Part shown: positions 17,256 through 26,667 of the stretch, in pieces | Numbering within the stretch: the first letter of the stretch is position 1 | Layout: every line of letters begins with the position of its first letter | Made by a program: the position numbers and the translations under genes | Notes under the pieces: generated by a model | Database searches by the model: none | What the model saw: only the letters and a program-made list of their open reading frames with translations | What the model was told of the DNA's origin: nothing | Source of the DNA: Pseudomonas panipatensis | GTDB taxonomy: Bacteria > Pseudomonadota > Gammaproteobacteria > Pseudomonadales > Pseudomonadaceae | NCBI RefSeq assembly: GCF_900099785.1 | Contig: NZ_FNDS01000009.1 | Coordinates: forward strand, 124,001 to 188,000 | Length of the DNA: 64,000 nucleotides | Direction: 5' to 3'

Positions 17256-19300
17256 ACCTGGCGCAGTTGCTCGACCTTCTCGGCCAGTGGGCCGCGCGCG
17301 GCTGGCTGCGCGAGCTGGACCGCGCCTTCGCCGCCTTCCTGGTGGAGCAGGCGGCGGACGCCGAGCCGCTGCTGGTGCTGGCGGCGGCCCTGGCCAGCCA
17401 CCAGCTCGGGCGCGGCCACGTCTGCCTGGACCTGGCGGCGACCCTGGCCGACAGCCGTTTCGCCCTGTCCCTGCCGCCGGACGGCGAGCTGGGCGAAGCG
17501 GCCCTGACCCTGCCCGGCGAGTTGCTCGATGGCCTCGACCTGGCGGCCTGGCAAGCGGCCCTGGACGATCCGCGCCTGGTCGGCGACGGCCCCGGCGCCA
17601 CGCCGCTGGTGCTGGCTGGCCAGCGTCTCTACCTGCGCCGTTACTGGCAGTACGAACGCGCGGTGCGCGCCGGCATCGAACTGCGCCTGGCGCGCGCCGC
17701 CGAGCTGCGCGCGGCGTTGCCCGAGGCGGCCCTGCGGCACGCCCTGGACAGTCTGTTCCCGGCGCGCGCGGGGGCGCCCAGCGACTGGCAGAAACTGGCC
17801 TGCGCGCTGGTCGCCGGCAACGCCTTCGGCATCGTCACCGGCGGTCCCGGCACCGGCAAGACCACCACCGTGGTCAAGCTGCTGGCGCTGTTGCAGAGCC
17901 TCGCCGTCGAGGGTGCCGCGGCGCGGCCGCTGCGCATCCGCCTGGCGGCTCCGACCGGCAAGGCCGCCGCGCGCCTCAATGAATCCATCGCCGGCGCGGT
18001 GCAGGGCTTGAAGCTGGATGGCCTGCCCGCCGGCGAAGCGCTGCGCGCGCTGATTCCCACCGAGGTCACCACCCTGCACCGGCTGCTCGGCAGCCGCCCG
18101 GACAGCCGGCAATTCCGTCACCACGCCGGCAACCCGCTGGCGCTCGACCTGCTGGTGGTGGACGAAGCCTCGATGGTCGACCTGGAAATGATGGCGGCGC
18201 TGCTCGCCGCGCTGCCGGACAAGGCTCGGCTGATCCTGCTCGGCGACAAGGACCAACTGGCCTCGGTGGAGGCCGGCGCGGTGCTCGGCGAGTTGTGCAG
18301 CCGGGCCCGCGACGGCCACTACCACGGCAGCACCCGCGACTGGCTGCAGGCGGTCACTGGCGAGCCTATCGACGAGACCTTGCTCGACGCCGACGGCCTG
18401 GCCCTCGACCAGGCGGTGGCCATGCTCCGCCACAGCCACCGCTTCAGCGCGCAGAGCGGTATCGGCCGCCTCGCCGAAGCGGTCAACGCCGGCGACCTGG
18501 CCGCCACCCGCGCGGTCTGGCAGCACGGCTACGCCGATCTCGCGCGGCTGAGCCTGGAGGCGGGCGATAACCGCGCCCTGCGCGAGCTGGTGGTGGAGGG
18601 CGGTGGGCGGAATTTCCCCGGGCAGGGCGGCGGCCGCGAGGGCATCGATCCGCCGCAGGGCTACCGGCATTACCTGAGTGTGCTGCGCGACGGCCAGCCG
18701 GCCTTGTCGGCGCCGCCGGCCGCGTTCGACGCCTGGGCGCTGCGCGTGCTCGCCGCCCACGGCCGGTTCCAGGTGCTCTGCGCCCTGCGCCGCGGCCCCT
18801 GGGGCGTGGAAGGACTGAACCTGCGCATCGCCGAACTGCTCGAAAGCGAGGGGCTGATCCAGCCGGGGCAGGCCTGGTATCTCGGCCGGCCCCTGCTGGT
18901 GACGCGCAACGACTACGGTCTGGGGCTGATGAACGGCGACATCGGCCTGACCCTGGCGCTGCCCCGCGAGCAGGACGGCGAGCGTCACTGGGCCTTGCGC
19001 GTGGCCTTCGCCGACGGCCAGGGCGGCATCAAGTGGGTGCTGCCCAGCCGCTTGCAGGCGGTGGAAACGGTCTACGCCATGACCGTGCACAAGTCCCAGG
19101 GCTCGGAGTTCACCCATGCCGCCCTGGTGCTGCCGGACGCGCTCAACCCGATCCTCACCCGCGAGCTGGTCTACACCGGCATCACCCGCGCCCGCCACTG
19201 GTTCAGCCTGGCCAGCGCCGGGCGCGGTCCCTGGGTGCTGGAGGCGGCCATCGAGCGCCGCGTGCTGCGCGCCAGCGGCCTGCTCGACGCCCGGGACTGA
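17252..19300 (+). CDS. recD: Exodeoxyribonuclease V alpha chain (RecD)
   Basis: RecD is the 5'-3' helicase of RecBCD. The 682-residue product has Walker A near 197-204 (GGPGTGKT), the motif II stretch LLVVDEASMVDLEMM near 300, the C-terminal UvrD-like block (AMTVHKSQGSEFTHAALVLP near 610) and VYTGITRARHWF. An N-terminal domain of about 180 residues precedes the ATPase, as in other RecD proteins. It starts inside the recB stop (ATGA), and a small stem-loop follows the stop codon. All three subunits look intact. Confidence 0.97.
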   Translation: MNLAQLLDLLGQWAARGWLRELDRAFAAFLVEQAADAEPLLVLAAALASHQLGRGHVCLDLAATLADSRFALSLPPDGELGEAALTLPGELLDGLDLAAWQAALDDPRLVGDGPGATPLVLAGQRLYLRRYWQYERAVRAGIELRLARAAELRAALPEAALRHALDSLFPARAGAPSDWQKLACALVAGNAFGIVTGGPGTGKTTTVVKLLALLQSLAVEGAAARPLRIRLAAPTGKAAARLNESIAGAVQGLKLDGLPAGEALRALIPTEVTTLHRLLGSRPDSRQFRHHAGNPLALDLLVVDEASMVDLEMMAALLAALPDKARLILLGDKDQLASVEAGAVLGELCSRARDGHYHGSTRDWLQAVTGEPIDETLLDADGLALDQAVAMLRHSHRFSAQSGIGRLAEAVNAGDLAATRAVWQHGYADLARLSLEAGDNRALRELVVEGGGRNFPGQGGGREGIDPPQGYRHYLSVLRDGQPALSAPPAAFDAWALRVLAAHGRFQVLCALRRGPWGVEGLNLRIAELLESEGLIQPGQAWYLGRPLLVTRNDYGLGLMNGDIGLTLALPREQDGERHWALRVAFADGQGGIKWVLPSRLQAVETVYAMTVHKSQGSEFTHAALVLPDALNPILTRELVYTGITRARHWFSLASAGRGPWVLEAAIERRVLRASGLLDARD

Positions 19301-19351
19301 GCCGCACCGCGGCATCCGCTGGCGCCGTTCTGCGACGTGGCGGCGCCAGCG

Positions 19352-19369
19352 CCGGGCGAGGAAGCCCGG
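19352..19369 (+). terminator. Stem-loop after recD
   Basis: CCGGGC (19352-19357) and GCCCGG (19364-19369) with a 6-nt loop, followed by an AT-rich ATAATTAGATTTGT, about 50 bp past the recD stop. It could end the recCBD transcript; the tail is not a clean U-run. The rest of the 328-bp gap to the next gene shows no other gene and probably holds its promoter. Confidence 0.4.
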
Positions 19370-19628
19370 ATAATTAGATTTGTCTGATAGTGGACCTGGC
19401 TCGCGCTCTTCACACTGGGCGCCATCGAGTCCAAAGGGTTGCCGCTGCCGCTCGGCAGCGGGCCGAGCGTGAGCGCCGGCTTCCCTTGGCGCTCGTTCCG
19501 GGCGCGCGGTGCTTTCCCGTCGCCTTCGCCGGACGCCGCCGGCGCCTGCACAGGCAGGCCGGCCCGCCCAGTCACCGCCACCTGCGCGCACCCTCGCGCC
19601 GTCCGACGGTGCCCTGTCAGGAGGTTTC

Positions 19629-20828
19629 ATGAAGACCTTGCCTTACCGCGTGCTGATCGTCGAAGACCATCCGTTCCAGCGCGAATACCTGCTGCAGTTG
19701 TTCCGCGGCCAGGGCGTCGAGCACATCGAGACCGCCGAGGATGGTGCCGAGGCGATCCTGTGTCTCGAACGGCAGCCGTTCGACCTGGTGGTCAGCGATC
19801 TGCTGATGCCCGGCATGGACGGCGTGCAATTGATCCAGCGCCTGGGCGCGCTGGCGCACCGGCCGCAACTGGCGCTGCTCAGCACGGCCTCGCGGCGGAT
19901 CATGGGCGGTGCCTGCCAGGCGGCCCAGGCGCTCGGCCTGTCGGTGATCGGCACGATCGCCAAGCCGGCCGTGCCGACGGCCATCGCCGGGCTGCTGGAA
20001 ACCCTCGGCACCCGCCTCAGCCAGAACCTGCCAAGGCCGACGCAACACGCACGCTTCAGTCGCGGGCGCCTGCTGCTGGCCCTGGCGCGCGGCGAAATGC
20101 AGGCCTGGTTCCAGCCGAAGAAATCGTTGCACAACGGCCGCATCGTCGCCGCCGAGGCACTGGTGCGCTGGCTGCATCCGCAGAAGGGCACCCTGCTGCC
20201 CGGGCGTTTCATCGCCGATCTGGTCGAGCATGGCCTGGAGGAAGCGCTGCTCTGGACGGTGATCCAGCAGACCCTGCAGGCCCAGGCCGACTGGCGCCGC
20301 TGCGGCTTCCGCATCCCGGTGTCGGTGAACCTGCCGACGCGGCTGCTGGACAACCCCAGCCTGCCGGACCAGCTCGCGGATTTCGTCGAGCACCAGGGCG
20401 GCAACCCGTCGCTGCTTTGTTTCGAGTTGACCGAGAACAGCGTCACGACGCTGCCGGGCAGCTACCACGCCGGCGCCTGCCGCCTGCGCATGAAGGGCTT
20501 CGGCCTGGCCCAGGACGATTTCGGCCAGGGCTACAGCTCGCTGTACAACCTGGTGTCGACGCCCTTCACCGAGCTGAAGATCGATCGCGCGCTGGTCCAT
20601 GGCAGCGTCGATGACGAGGCCCTGGCCGTGGCCCTGGCGAGCACCGTGGCGCTGGGCCGTCGGCTTGGCCTGGAGGTGGTCGCCGAAGGCGTCGAGCGGC
20701 AGGAGGAACTCAACCTGCTGCGGCGTTTCCAGTGCGACCGGGTGCAGGGCTTCCTGATCTCCGAGGCGGTCAGTCCCGCGGCCTTCGAGGGGCTGCTGCG
20801 CAAGGACATGCCGGTGCTGGTTCACTGA
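19629..20828 (+). CDS. Response regulator with REC and EAL domains (c-di-GMP phosphodiesterase), RocR-like
   Basis: The 399-residue cytoplasmic protein has a REC domain (acidic pair E12/D13, phosphoacceptor D57 in SDLLMPG, K112 in AKP) and an EAL domain that hydrolyses c-di-GMP. Metal and catalytic residues are present: E176 (EAL), the DD pair 296-297 in DDFGQGYSSL, K318 in ELKIDR and E353 in VVAEGVE, so it should be active. This architecture matches RocR/VieA-type regulators. The start has CAGGAGG at a good distance. A NarL/RcsB-type regulator follows on the same strand, as in roc loci, but no sensor kinase is nearby, so phosphorylation must come from elsewhere. Confidence 0.9.
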   Translation: MKTLPYRVLIVEDHPFQREYLLQLFRGQGVEHIETAEDGAEAILCLERQPFDLVVSDLLMPGMDGVQLIQRLGALAHRPQLALLSTASRRIMGGACQAAQALGLSVIGTIAKPAVPTAIAGLLETLGTRLSQNLPRPTQHARFSRGRLLLALARGEMQAWFQPKKSLHNGRIVAAEALVRWLHPQKGTLLPGRFIADLVEHGLEEALLWTVIQQTLQAQADWRRCGFRIPVSVNLPTRLLDNPSLPDQLADFVEHQGGNPSLLCFELTENSVTTLPGSYHAGACRLRMKGFGLAQDDFGQGYSSLYNLVSTPFTELKIDRALVHGSVDDEALAVALASTVALGRRLGLEVVAEGVERQEELNLLRRFQCDRVQGFLISEAVSPAAFEGLLRKDMPVLVH

Positions 20829-20944
20829 GTGCCGGTTTCGGCGTGTGTCCCGCTCCGGCGTGGCGCTCGTCGATCCCACCGCTATGCTGATGGCAGGGCG
20901 CGCATCGTTCAGGCGCGGCCGTGAATCAGGATTCGGGGGCGTCT

Positions 20945-21595
20945 ATGGACAAGGTCAAGGTCGTGGTTGCGGACGATCACTCGATCGTGCGTCTGGGAAT
21001 CCGCGAGGTGGTCCAGCGCGATCCGCGTTTCGCCGTGGTGGGGGTGGCGGCCAGTCCGAGCGAGCTGGTGCAACTGTGCCGGGAGCAGGCGCCGGACATC
21101 GTCATCACCGACTACAACATGCCGGGCGATGACGTCTACGGCGATGGCCTGAAGCTGATCGGCTACCTGCTGCGGCAATTCCCGCAGACCCGCGTGCTGA
21201 TCTACACCATGCTCAGCAACAACCTGATCCTCTCCAGCCTCTACGACCTCGGGGTCTCCGGCGTGGTGCTGAAGAGCGGCGACATCGACGAGATCCGCGT
21301 GGCCGTGGATACCCTCCAGCACGGCCGTATCTATCGCGGCGCGCACATGCAGGCGGCGAACAGCGTGCTGGCCAGCGGCGACGATATCCAGGGACGCATC
21401 GCCAGCCTGTCGGCCAAGGAGTTCGAGGTGCTGCGTCACTTCGTCTCCGGGCTCAGCGTGGGCGATATCGCCCAGCAGCTCAACCGCAGCGTGAAGACCG
21501 TCAGCGCGCAGAAGATCGCCGCCATGCGCAAGCTGGAAGTGGACAGCGACCAGGCGCTGCTGACCTTCTGCGTCAAGGCCAATCTGTTCCAGTGA
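20945..21595 (+). CDS. NarL/RcsB-type response regulator with LuxR helix-turn-helix
   Basis: The 216-residue DNA-binding regulator has a REC domain (D10/D11, phosphoacceptor D56 in ITDYNMPG; the insert MPGDDVYGDGLKLI resembles RcsB/BvgA-group receivers) and a C-terminal LuxR-type helix-turn-helix (about 148-205, LSAKEFEVLRHFVSGLSVGDIAQQLNRSVKTVSAQK). The ATG at 20945 follows GGGGGCG; an upstream in-frame GTG is less likely. It sits 116 bp after the REC-EAL gene in the same direction. The pair recalls RocA1 and RocR of P. aeruginosa, which control fimbriae; that functional link is inference. Confidence 0.88.
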   Translation: MDKVKVVVADDHSIVRLGIREVVQRDPRFAVVGVAASPSELVQLCREQAPDIVITDYNMPGDDVYGDGLKLIGYLLRQFPQTRVLIYTMLSNNLILSSLYDLGVSGVVLKSGDIDEIRVAVDTLQHGRIYRGAHMQAANSVLASGDDIQGRIASLSAKEFEVLRHFVSGLSVGDIAQQLNRSVKTVSAQKIAAMRKLEVDSDQALLTFCVKANLFQ

Positions 21596-21674
21596 ACTGG
21601 CCCGCGTCCGGGCCATGCAGAGGCGTCGCTTGCCGCGCGCCTGCCGCCGAAGCGGCGTCGGCGCGAGCGCGGAG

Positions 21675-22472
21675 TCAAAGCAGGCCGTTACCGGCGCGCT
21701 GGCTCTGTCCGGCGCTGGAGATCGCGCGAGCGGTTTCGATCAGCAGGGGGGCCAGTTCGCGCTGGGCGTCAACGAGGCTCCAGCGGCTGGCCGGCACCCC
21801 GACGTTGATGGCCCCCAATGGATGCCCGCTGGCGTCGACGACCGGCGCCGCCAGGCTGATATCGCCTGGGAAGTACTCGCTGTCGATCCAGGCATAGCCG
21901 GCGTCACGGGCGGTCTCGACGGCCTCATTGAGGCGCTCCAGGTCGACCAGGGTGCTGGGGGTGTGTGCCGACCTGGGCATTTCTTCGAGCAGCCGCCGGC
22001 TTTCCTCCGGGGCCAGCCGGGAAAGGTAGGCACGCCCGGAGGCCGTGCAGTACATCGGCAGGCGCAGACCCAGGGGCATGGGGATCATCACCCGGTTGTG
22101 GCTGGGGAAACGGGCGACGAAGACCATGTCGTAGGCGTCGGGCTCGGACAGGTTGCAGCTCTCGTGGCACTGCTGGTTGAACTCGTGCAGGTAAGGCGTG
22201 GCGCGTTCGATCAGGCTGTCGGTCTGCAGGAAGCCGAACCCCAGGGTCAGCGCGCGCGGCGTCAGGCGGTAGCGTTTCTGCGCATCCTTGCGCAAGTAGC
22301 CGAGGGTTTCCAAGGTGTAGGTGAAGCGCTGCACGGCGCTCTTGGTCATGCCGGTGGCGGCAGCCAGCTCCGGCAGGTTCATGCTTGGGTAGCCGGCGCG
22401 GAAGGCGGTGAGGACTTCCAGGCCGCGGGCCAGGGTGCTGGCGAACAGGGGGGATTTTTCGGCAGTGCTCAT
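21675..22472 (-). CDS. IclR-family regulator of the amine-uptake operon
   Basis: The 265-residue product has an N-terminal winged helix-turn-helix (about 12-65; LPELAAATGMTKSAVQRFTYTLETLGYL) and a C-terminal IclR effector domain. It is the last gene on the minus strand after the transport operon and probably shares its transcript or controls it. The start was taken at the ATG at 22472; the GTG 13 codons earlier adds a His-rich stretch. The binding site may be the palindromic AT-rich region near 27980 at the head of the operon; this is inference. Confidence 0.87.
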   Translation of the reverse strand: MSTAEKSPLFASTLARGLEVLTAFRAGYPSMNLPELAAATGMTKSAVQRFTYTLETLGYLRKDAQKRYRLTPRALTLGFGFLQTDSLIERATPYLHEFNQQCHESCNLSEPDAYDMVFVARFPSHNRVMIPMPLGLRLPMYCTASGRAYLSRLAPEESRRLLEEMPRSAHTPSTLVDLERLNEAVETARDAGYAWIDSEYFPGDISLAAPVVDASGHPLGAINVGVPASRWSLVDAQRELAPLLIETARAISSAGQSQRAGNGLL

Positions 22473-22532
22473 GCGCAGGTCTCTGCTGTGGTGCGGGTGG
22501 TGCTTCGGCACCGGCCCGCGAGTGCGTCCATT

Positions 22533-22670
22533 CTAAACGGGGCGTCGCGTGGAAGTCCGCCTCGGCACCGAGGCGGCTCGGCGGCCGAGGTAGATCCCCA
22601 GCGATTGGCCAGGCGTGTAGCGGGGCAGTGCTTCCTGGTCGTCGGCGCTGCGCCGGGCGGGATCGCTCAT
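22533..22670 (-). CDS. Small ORF in the amine-transport operon (45 aa)
   Basis: An AAGGAGAG ribosome binding site lies 7 nt before the ATG at 22670, 23 bp after the end of the ABC ATPase gene in the same direction. The product is basic and Arg-rich at its C-terminus (...RRAASVPRRTSTRRPV), with no membrane segment. It could be a small protein of the operon or a short leader controlling the IclR gene downstream. I do not recognise it. The strong binding site is the main support. Confidence 0.5.
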   Translation of the reverse strand: MSDPARRSADDQEALPRYTPGQSLGIYLGRRAASVPRRTSTRRPV

Positions 22671-22693
22671 CGGGGACTCTCCTTGAACGGGTT

Positions 22694-23806
22694 TCAGGCC
22701 GCGTGGGTAGCGGGTTTGGCATAGGCGCGGGCGCTTCCCGGCGGGATGCACAGCTCGACGCTGGCGCCGTCGCCGGCGGCCAGGCGGTCGAAGGCCTCGC
22801 GTGGCACGTCCAGGGTCAGCTCGTCGATGCCCGGCAACTCCAGGTGCAGGCGTAGCGAGCGGCCATGGAAGATGCTTTGGGCAATGCGTGCGCGGACCCG
22901 CGACAAGCCGCTCTGCGGCGTGTCGCCGGGGTGTGCCAGGCGCATGTCTTCGGGACGCAGTGAGATGATCACCGGGCTGCCCAGTGGTAACGGCTGCTGG
23001 CTGCTGGCGAGGATTTCCAGGGAGCCGACGCGGACCCCGAGAGCCCCCAGGTGCTGGCTGACCACCTGGCCTTCGAGCAGGTTGGTGGCGCCGATGAAGC
23101 CGGCGACGAAGGGCGAGGCCGGGCTGTCGTACAGCTCCGCCGGGCCGGCGACCTGTTCCAGGCGGCCACTGCGCATCACCGCGATGCGGTCGGAGATGGC
23201 CAGGGCTTCGGTCTGGTCGTGGGTGACCATGATGAAGGTGGTGCCCAGGCGCGTCTGCAGTTTCTTCAGTTCCACCTGCATTTGCTGGCGCAGGTGCGCA
23301 TCGAGGGCCGAGAGCGGTTCGTCGAGCAGCAGCACGCGCGGCTCGCAGACCAGCGCGCGGGCCATGGCCACGCGCTGCTGCTGACCGCCGGAGAGTGCCT
23401 GCACGCGGGATTCGGCCTTGGCGGTCAGGCCGACCAGCTCCAGGGTCGAGTCTATCCGCCGCCGCGCCTCGGCCGCCGGCACCTTGGCGACGCTCAGGCC
23501 GAAGCCGATGTTGTCGCGCACGCTCAGGTGCGGGAACAGGGCGTAGTCCTGGAACACCGTGTTCACCGGCCGGCCATAGGGCGGCACGCTGGTGACGTCA
23601 CAGCCGTCCAGGTAGATGTGCCCGGCGCTGGGTTCTTCGAAGCCGGCGATGATCCGCAGGGTGGTGGTCTTGCCGCAACCGGAGGGGCCGAGCAGGCAGA
23701 GGAACTCACCCTGGCGCACCTCCAGGTCGATGTTGTCGACGCTGAGCACGCCGCCATGGAATTGCTTGCTGACGCCTTCCAGGCGCACAACCGTATCGCT
23801 GTTCAT
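22694..23806 (-). CDS. ABC transporter ATPase, PotA-type
   Basis: The 370-residue cytoplasmic ATPase energises the importer coded upstream. Walker A is at 40-47 (GPSGCGKT), the Q-loop is in VFQDYALFPHLSV, the signature LSGGQQQR is near 142, Walker B is LLLDEPLSALD, and the H-loop is VTHDQTEA. A C-terminal TOBE domain (about 280-360) marks the polyamine/iron/opine group (PotA, FbpC). It follows the binding-protein gene by 52 bp. Substrate is likely a polyamine or related amine, given the neighbours. Confidence 0.93.
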   Translation of the reverse strand: MNSDTVVRLEGVSKQFHGGVLSVDNIDLEVRQGEFLCLLGPSGCGKTTTLRIIAGFEEPSAGHIYLDGCDVTSVPPYGRPVNTVFQDYALFPHLSVRDNIGFGLSVAKVPAAEARRRIDSTLELVGLTAKAESRVQALSGGQQQRVAMARALVCEPRVLLLDEPLSALDAHLRQQMQVELKKLQTRLGTTFIMVTHDQTEALAISDRIAVMRSGRLEQVAGPAELYDSPASPFVAGFIGATNLLEGQVVSQHLGALGVRVGSLEILASSQQPLPLGSPVIISLRPEDMRLAHPGDTPQSGLSRVRARIAQSIFHGRSLRLHLELPGIDELTLDVPREAFDRLAAGDGASVELCIPPGSARAYAKPATHAA

Positions 23807-23858
23807 CTCGATTCCTCGTTGGGGCGGCGTGCCGCGCGGCGCGGCACGCCGGCCTTCG

Positions 23859-24926
23859 CTAGCCGCCGGCCTTGACCCGCTCGAAGAGCTTGGACAGCTC
23901 GTCGTTGCTGGGAATGTTGCGGGTCATCACGGTGGACTTGAGCACGACGTTGGGATCGTCCGGCAATTCCAGTTCCTCCAGCCTGGCTTTCGGCACCCGG
24001 GCGAACGCGGCGCTGCTGGCGCTACCGTAGCCGTACTCCTGGATCAGCTTCTCGCCGGATTCCGGCTTCAGCCGCGCGTTGATGAAGTCGTAGGCCAGGT
24101 CGACGTGCTTGGAGTCCTTGAGCAGGACCATGCCGCAGACCCAGGTGAGCATGCCTTCCTTGGGCTTCATGAAGGTCACCGGCACGTGCTGTTTCTTCAG
24201 CGCGGTGGCCGAGGCGTTCCAGGTCATCGCGGCGACCAGTTCGCCACTGGCCAGCGACTGTTCCACCGAGGTCATGTCGTTGGTGTAGCTGCGGATCAGC
24301 GGGCGCTGCGCGCGCAGGGTCTGGCCGATCTTGTCGAGCTGCGCCTGGTCGAGCTTGGCGAAGGCATCGACGCCGGACATCAGGGCCGCCACCAGCGCGG
24401 TGTCGTGAACCGCGTCGATGGTCGCCATGCGCCCGGAGTACTGCGGATTCCACAGCATCTTCCAGCTGTTCTCGGGGTTCTTCACCAGGTCGGTGCGGTA
24501 GAGGATCGAGGTGTTGCCCCAGTCCCACGGCACCATCCATACCTTGCCGTCGGCATCGACCATCCCCGGCAGGTCCTTGATCACCGGATAGATGCTCTCC
24601 CAGTTCTTCAGCCGCGAAGCGTCCAGGGGTTGCAGCAGGCCGGCCTGCTTCCAGCGCTCGAGCTTGTCGTAGCAGGGGTGGACGAGGTCCGGGCGGTAGC
24701 CGGCGCGCACCTTCGACAGGGCATCGTCATCGTCGCCGAACACCGAGATGTCGACCTTGTCGGCCGGGTAGCCGGGGTGGAACTCGGGCAACTCGTAGCC
24801 TGACCAGGTCATGTAAGTCAGTTTGTCGGCGTCGGCGGCGTGACTGGCGCCGATCAGGCTCAGCGACAGGCTGAACGCGGAAATGCCGGCAGCCAGCAGC
24901 CGGAACGATTTTGCAGCGGTCTTCAT
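23859..24926 (-). CDS. Periplasmic substrate-binding protein, PotD/PotF-like
   Basis: The 355-residue product has a signal peptide (about 1-31, ending SHA-ADADK) and a bilobed type-II binding fold. The first mature strand YMTWSGYELPEF corresponds to the polyamine-binding YxWxxY motif of PotD and PotF but has G where those have D (WSGY rather than WSDY), so the ligand may differ from putrescine. GGAGGTG precedes the ATG at 24926 by 6 nt. It lies between the permeases and the ATPase, completing a full ABC importer with a neighbouring FAD oxidase. Confidence 0.9.
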   Translation of the reverse strand: MKTAAKSFRLLAAGISAFSLSLSLIGASHAADADKLTYMTWSGYELPEFHPGYPADKVDISVFGDDDDALSKVRAGYRPDLVHPCYDKLERWKQAGLLQPLDASRLKNWESIYPVIKDLPGMVDADGKVWMVPWDWGNTSILYRTDLVKNPENSWKMLWNPQYSGRMATIDAVHDTALVAALMSGVDAFAKLDQAQLDKIGQTLRAQRPLIRSYTNDMTSVEQSLASGELVAAMTWNASATALKKQHVPVTFMKPKEGMLTWVCGMVLLKDSKHVDLAYDFINARLKPESGEKLIQEYGYGSASSAAFARVPKARLEELELPDDPNVVLKSTVMTRNIPSNDELSKLFERVKAGG

Positions 24927-24952
24927 GGTGCACCTCCAATGGGTTGGCATTC

Positions 24953-25762
24953 TCAACGGGGACTACGCAGTGCTCGGTTACTGGCTCGCCGCAAGGTTTC
25001 GGCGAGCGTGGCGATGACGATGGACGTCAACAGGATCAGGCTGCCCAGGGCCATCACGCTGGGCAGTCGGGTGGGGAAGCGCAATTGGGTCCAGATGTAG
25101 ATCGGCAGGGTGGGTTCGTTGCCGACCAGGAAGAAGGCGACGATGAATTCGTCGAACGAGGTGAGGAAGGACAGCATGAAGCTGGACAGCAGCCCCGGCA
25201 GCGCCAGGGGCAGGGCGATACGCCGCAGGGTGACCCACTCGTTGGCGCCCAGGTCCATGGCCGCTTCCTCGAAGCTGCGCGGGAAGGCGGCGAAGCGGCT
25301 GCGCATCACCACCACCGCGGTGGGCAGGCAGAAGCAGGTGTGGCCGACGATGATCGCCCCCAGCGACGGCTGCAAGCCGGCCAGGTTCACCACGATCAGC
25401 AGGGCGATGCCGAGCACCACCCCGGGCACCAGGATCGGTAGCCGCGCGAGCAACGATACGACCCGCGCCAGGGGCCCGCCGCGGCGTTGGTCGGCATAGG
25501 CGATCAGTGCGCCGCAGACGGTCGCCAGGGCGCCGGACGACGTCGCCACCAGCAGGCTGTTGAAGGTCGCCTGGCTGAGGCTGGGGTTGCCGAACAGGCT
25601 GCGGTACCAGTCCAGGGTGAAGCCCCGCAGCGGGAAGGCTGCCAGGGTCGAGTCGTTGAACGAGAACAGCGGGATCAGCAGCATCGGCAGGTAGAGGAAG
25701 ACCAGGTAGCCGATGACGTACAGGCCCAGCCCGCGCTTGGTCTTGGCAAGGTGCTTGTTCAT
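24953..25762 (-). CDS. ABC permease, PotC/PotI-type
   Basis: The 269-residue inner-membrane permease has about six transmembrane helices and the EAA coupling motif (EEAAMDLGANEWVTLRRIALPLALPG, about 165-190). It overlaps the upstream permease gene by 4 bp (ATGA). The N-terminal helix (YLVFLYLPMLLIPLFSFNDS) is typical of PotC/PotI. It forms the heterodimeric channel with its partner. Confidence 0.92.
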   Translation of the reverse strand: MNKHLAKTKRGLGLYVIGYLVFLYLPMLLIPLFSFNDSTLAAFPLRGFTLDWYRSLFGNPSLSQATFNSLLVATSSGALATVCGALIAYADQRRGGPLARVVSLLARLPILVPGVVLGIALLIVVNLAGLQPSLGAIIVGHTCFCLPTAVVVMRSRFAAFPRSFEEAAMDLGANEWVTLRRIALPLALPGLLSSFMLSFLTSFDEFIVAFFLVGNEPTLPIYIWTQLRFPTRLPSVMALGSLILLTSIVIATLAETLRRASNRALRSPR

Positions 25763-26667
25763 GTGCGGCTTCCCCAGCGCTTGTTGAGCAGGCGGACCAC
25801 GAGGATCACCAGGCCGATGGCGAGCATGCTCACCACCGCCATGGCCGAGCCGGCGGGCCAGTCGTCGGCCTTGCCGAACTGCGACTGGATCAGGCTGCCG
25901 ATCAGGGTGCTGCTCGGTCCGCCGACCAGCGCCGGGGTCACGTAGTCGCCCACCGTGGGCACGAAGACCACCAGCGCGGCGGACAGCACGCCGGGCATCG
26001 ACAGCGGCAGGATCACCCGTATGAAACGCTGGCTGGGGCGGGCACCGAGGTCGGCGGCGGCCTCGAAGAGGTTGCCCGGCACGCTGCTCAGGCTGACGTA
26101 GATGGGCAGTACGGCGAAGGCGGCGTAGGCGTGGGCCAGGGTGATCACCACGGCGCTGGGGGTGTTCAGCAGCGCGGTGATCGGCTCGTGGATCAGACCC
26201 AGTTCGAGCAGGGCCGAGTTCAGCACGCCGTTGTAGGCGAGGACGATCTTCCAGGAGAACACCCGCAGCAGGTAGCTGGTCCAGAACGGCAGGCTGACCA
26301 GGAACAGCAGCAGGTTGCGGTGTCGCCCGGCGTAGAAGGCCAGGTAGTAGGCCACCGGGTAGGCCAGCAGCACCGTCGCCAGGGTCACCAGCCCGGCCAG
26401 CACCAGCGAGCGCAATAGCACCAGGCGGGTCAGCGGATCGAGCAGGGCGTCGCTCAGATTGCTCAGGGTGAAGGCGCTGCCGAGTACCTGCCCGTCGTTG
26501 ACCCGCAGGCTGAGGAACAGCACCAGACCCAGGGCGAACAGCACCAGGGTGCAGGTGACCAGGGTTCCGGGCAGGTTGAGCAGGGCGTCGAACAGCTTGC
26601 GGCCGTTGCGAGGCGATCGCTTGGCCATGGACGGCGTGCCCGGCTGCGGTTTCAGGGAGGCGTTCAT
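25759..26667 (-). CDS. ABC permease, PotB/PotH-type
   Basis: The 302-residue inner-membrane permease has about six transmembrane helices and the EAA motif (FEAAADLGARPSQRFIRVILPLSMPG, about 200-225). The start at 26667 overlaps the stop of the FAD oxidase gene (ATGA), and the stop overlaps the next permease start. These overlaps bind the oxidase and importer into one translational unit, good evidence that the oxidase acts on the imported compound. Confidence 0.92.
   Translation of the reverse strand: MNASLKPQPGTPSMAKRSPRNGRKLFDALLNLPGTLVTCTLVLFALGLVLFLSLRVNDGQVLGSAFTLSNLSDALLDPLTRLVLLRSLVLAGLVTLATVLLAYPVAYYLAFYAGRHRNLLLFLVSLPFWTSYLLRVFSWKIVLAYNGVLNSALLELGLIHEPITALLNTPSAVVITLAHAYAAFAVLPIYVSLSSVPGNLFEAAADLGARPSQRFIRVILPLSMPGVLSAALVVFVPTVGDYVTPALVGGPSSTLIGSLIQSQFGKADDWPAGSAMAVVSMLAIGLVILVVRLLNKRWGSRT

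Noticed and set aside
17150-19630. 826-codon open frame opposite recD
   Set aside because: Shadow of recD; no motifs and no sensible start.
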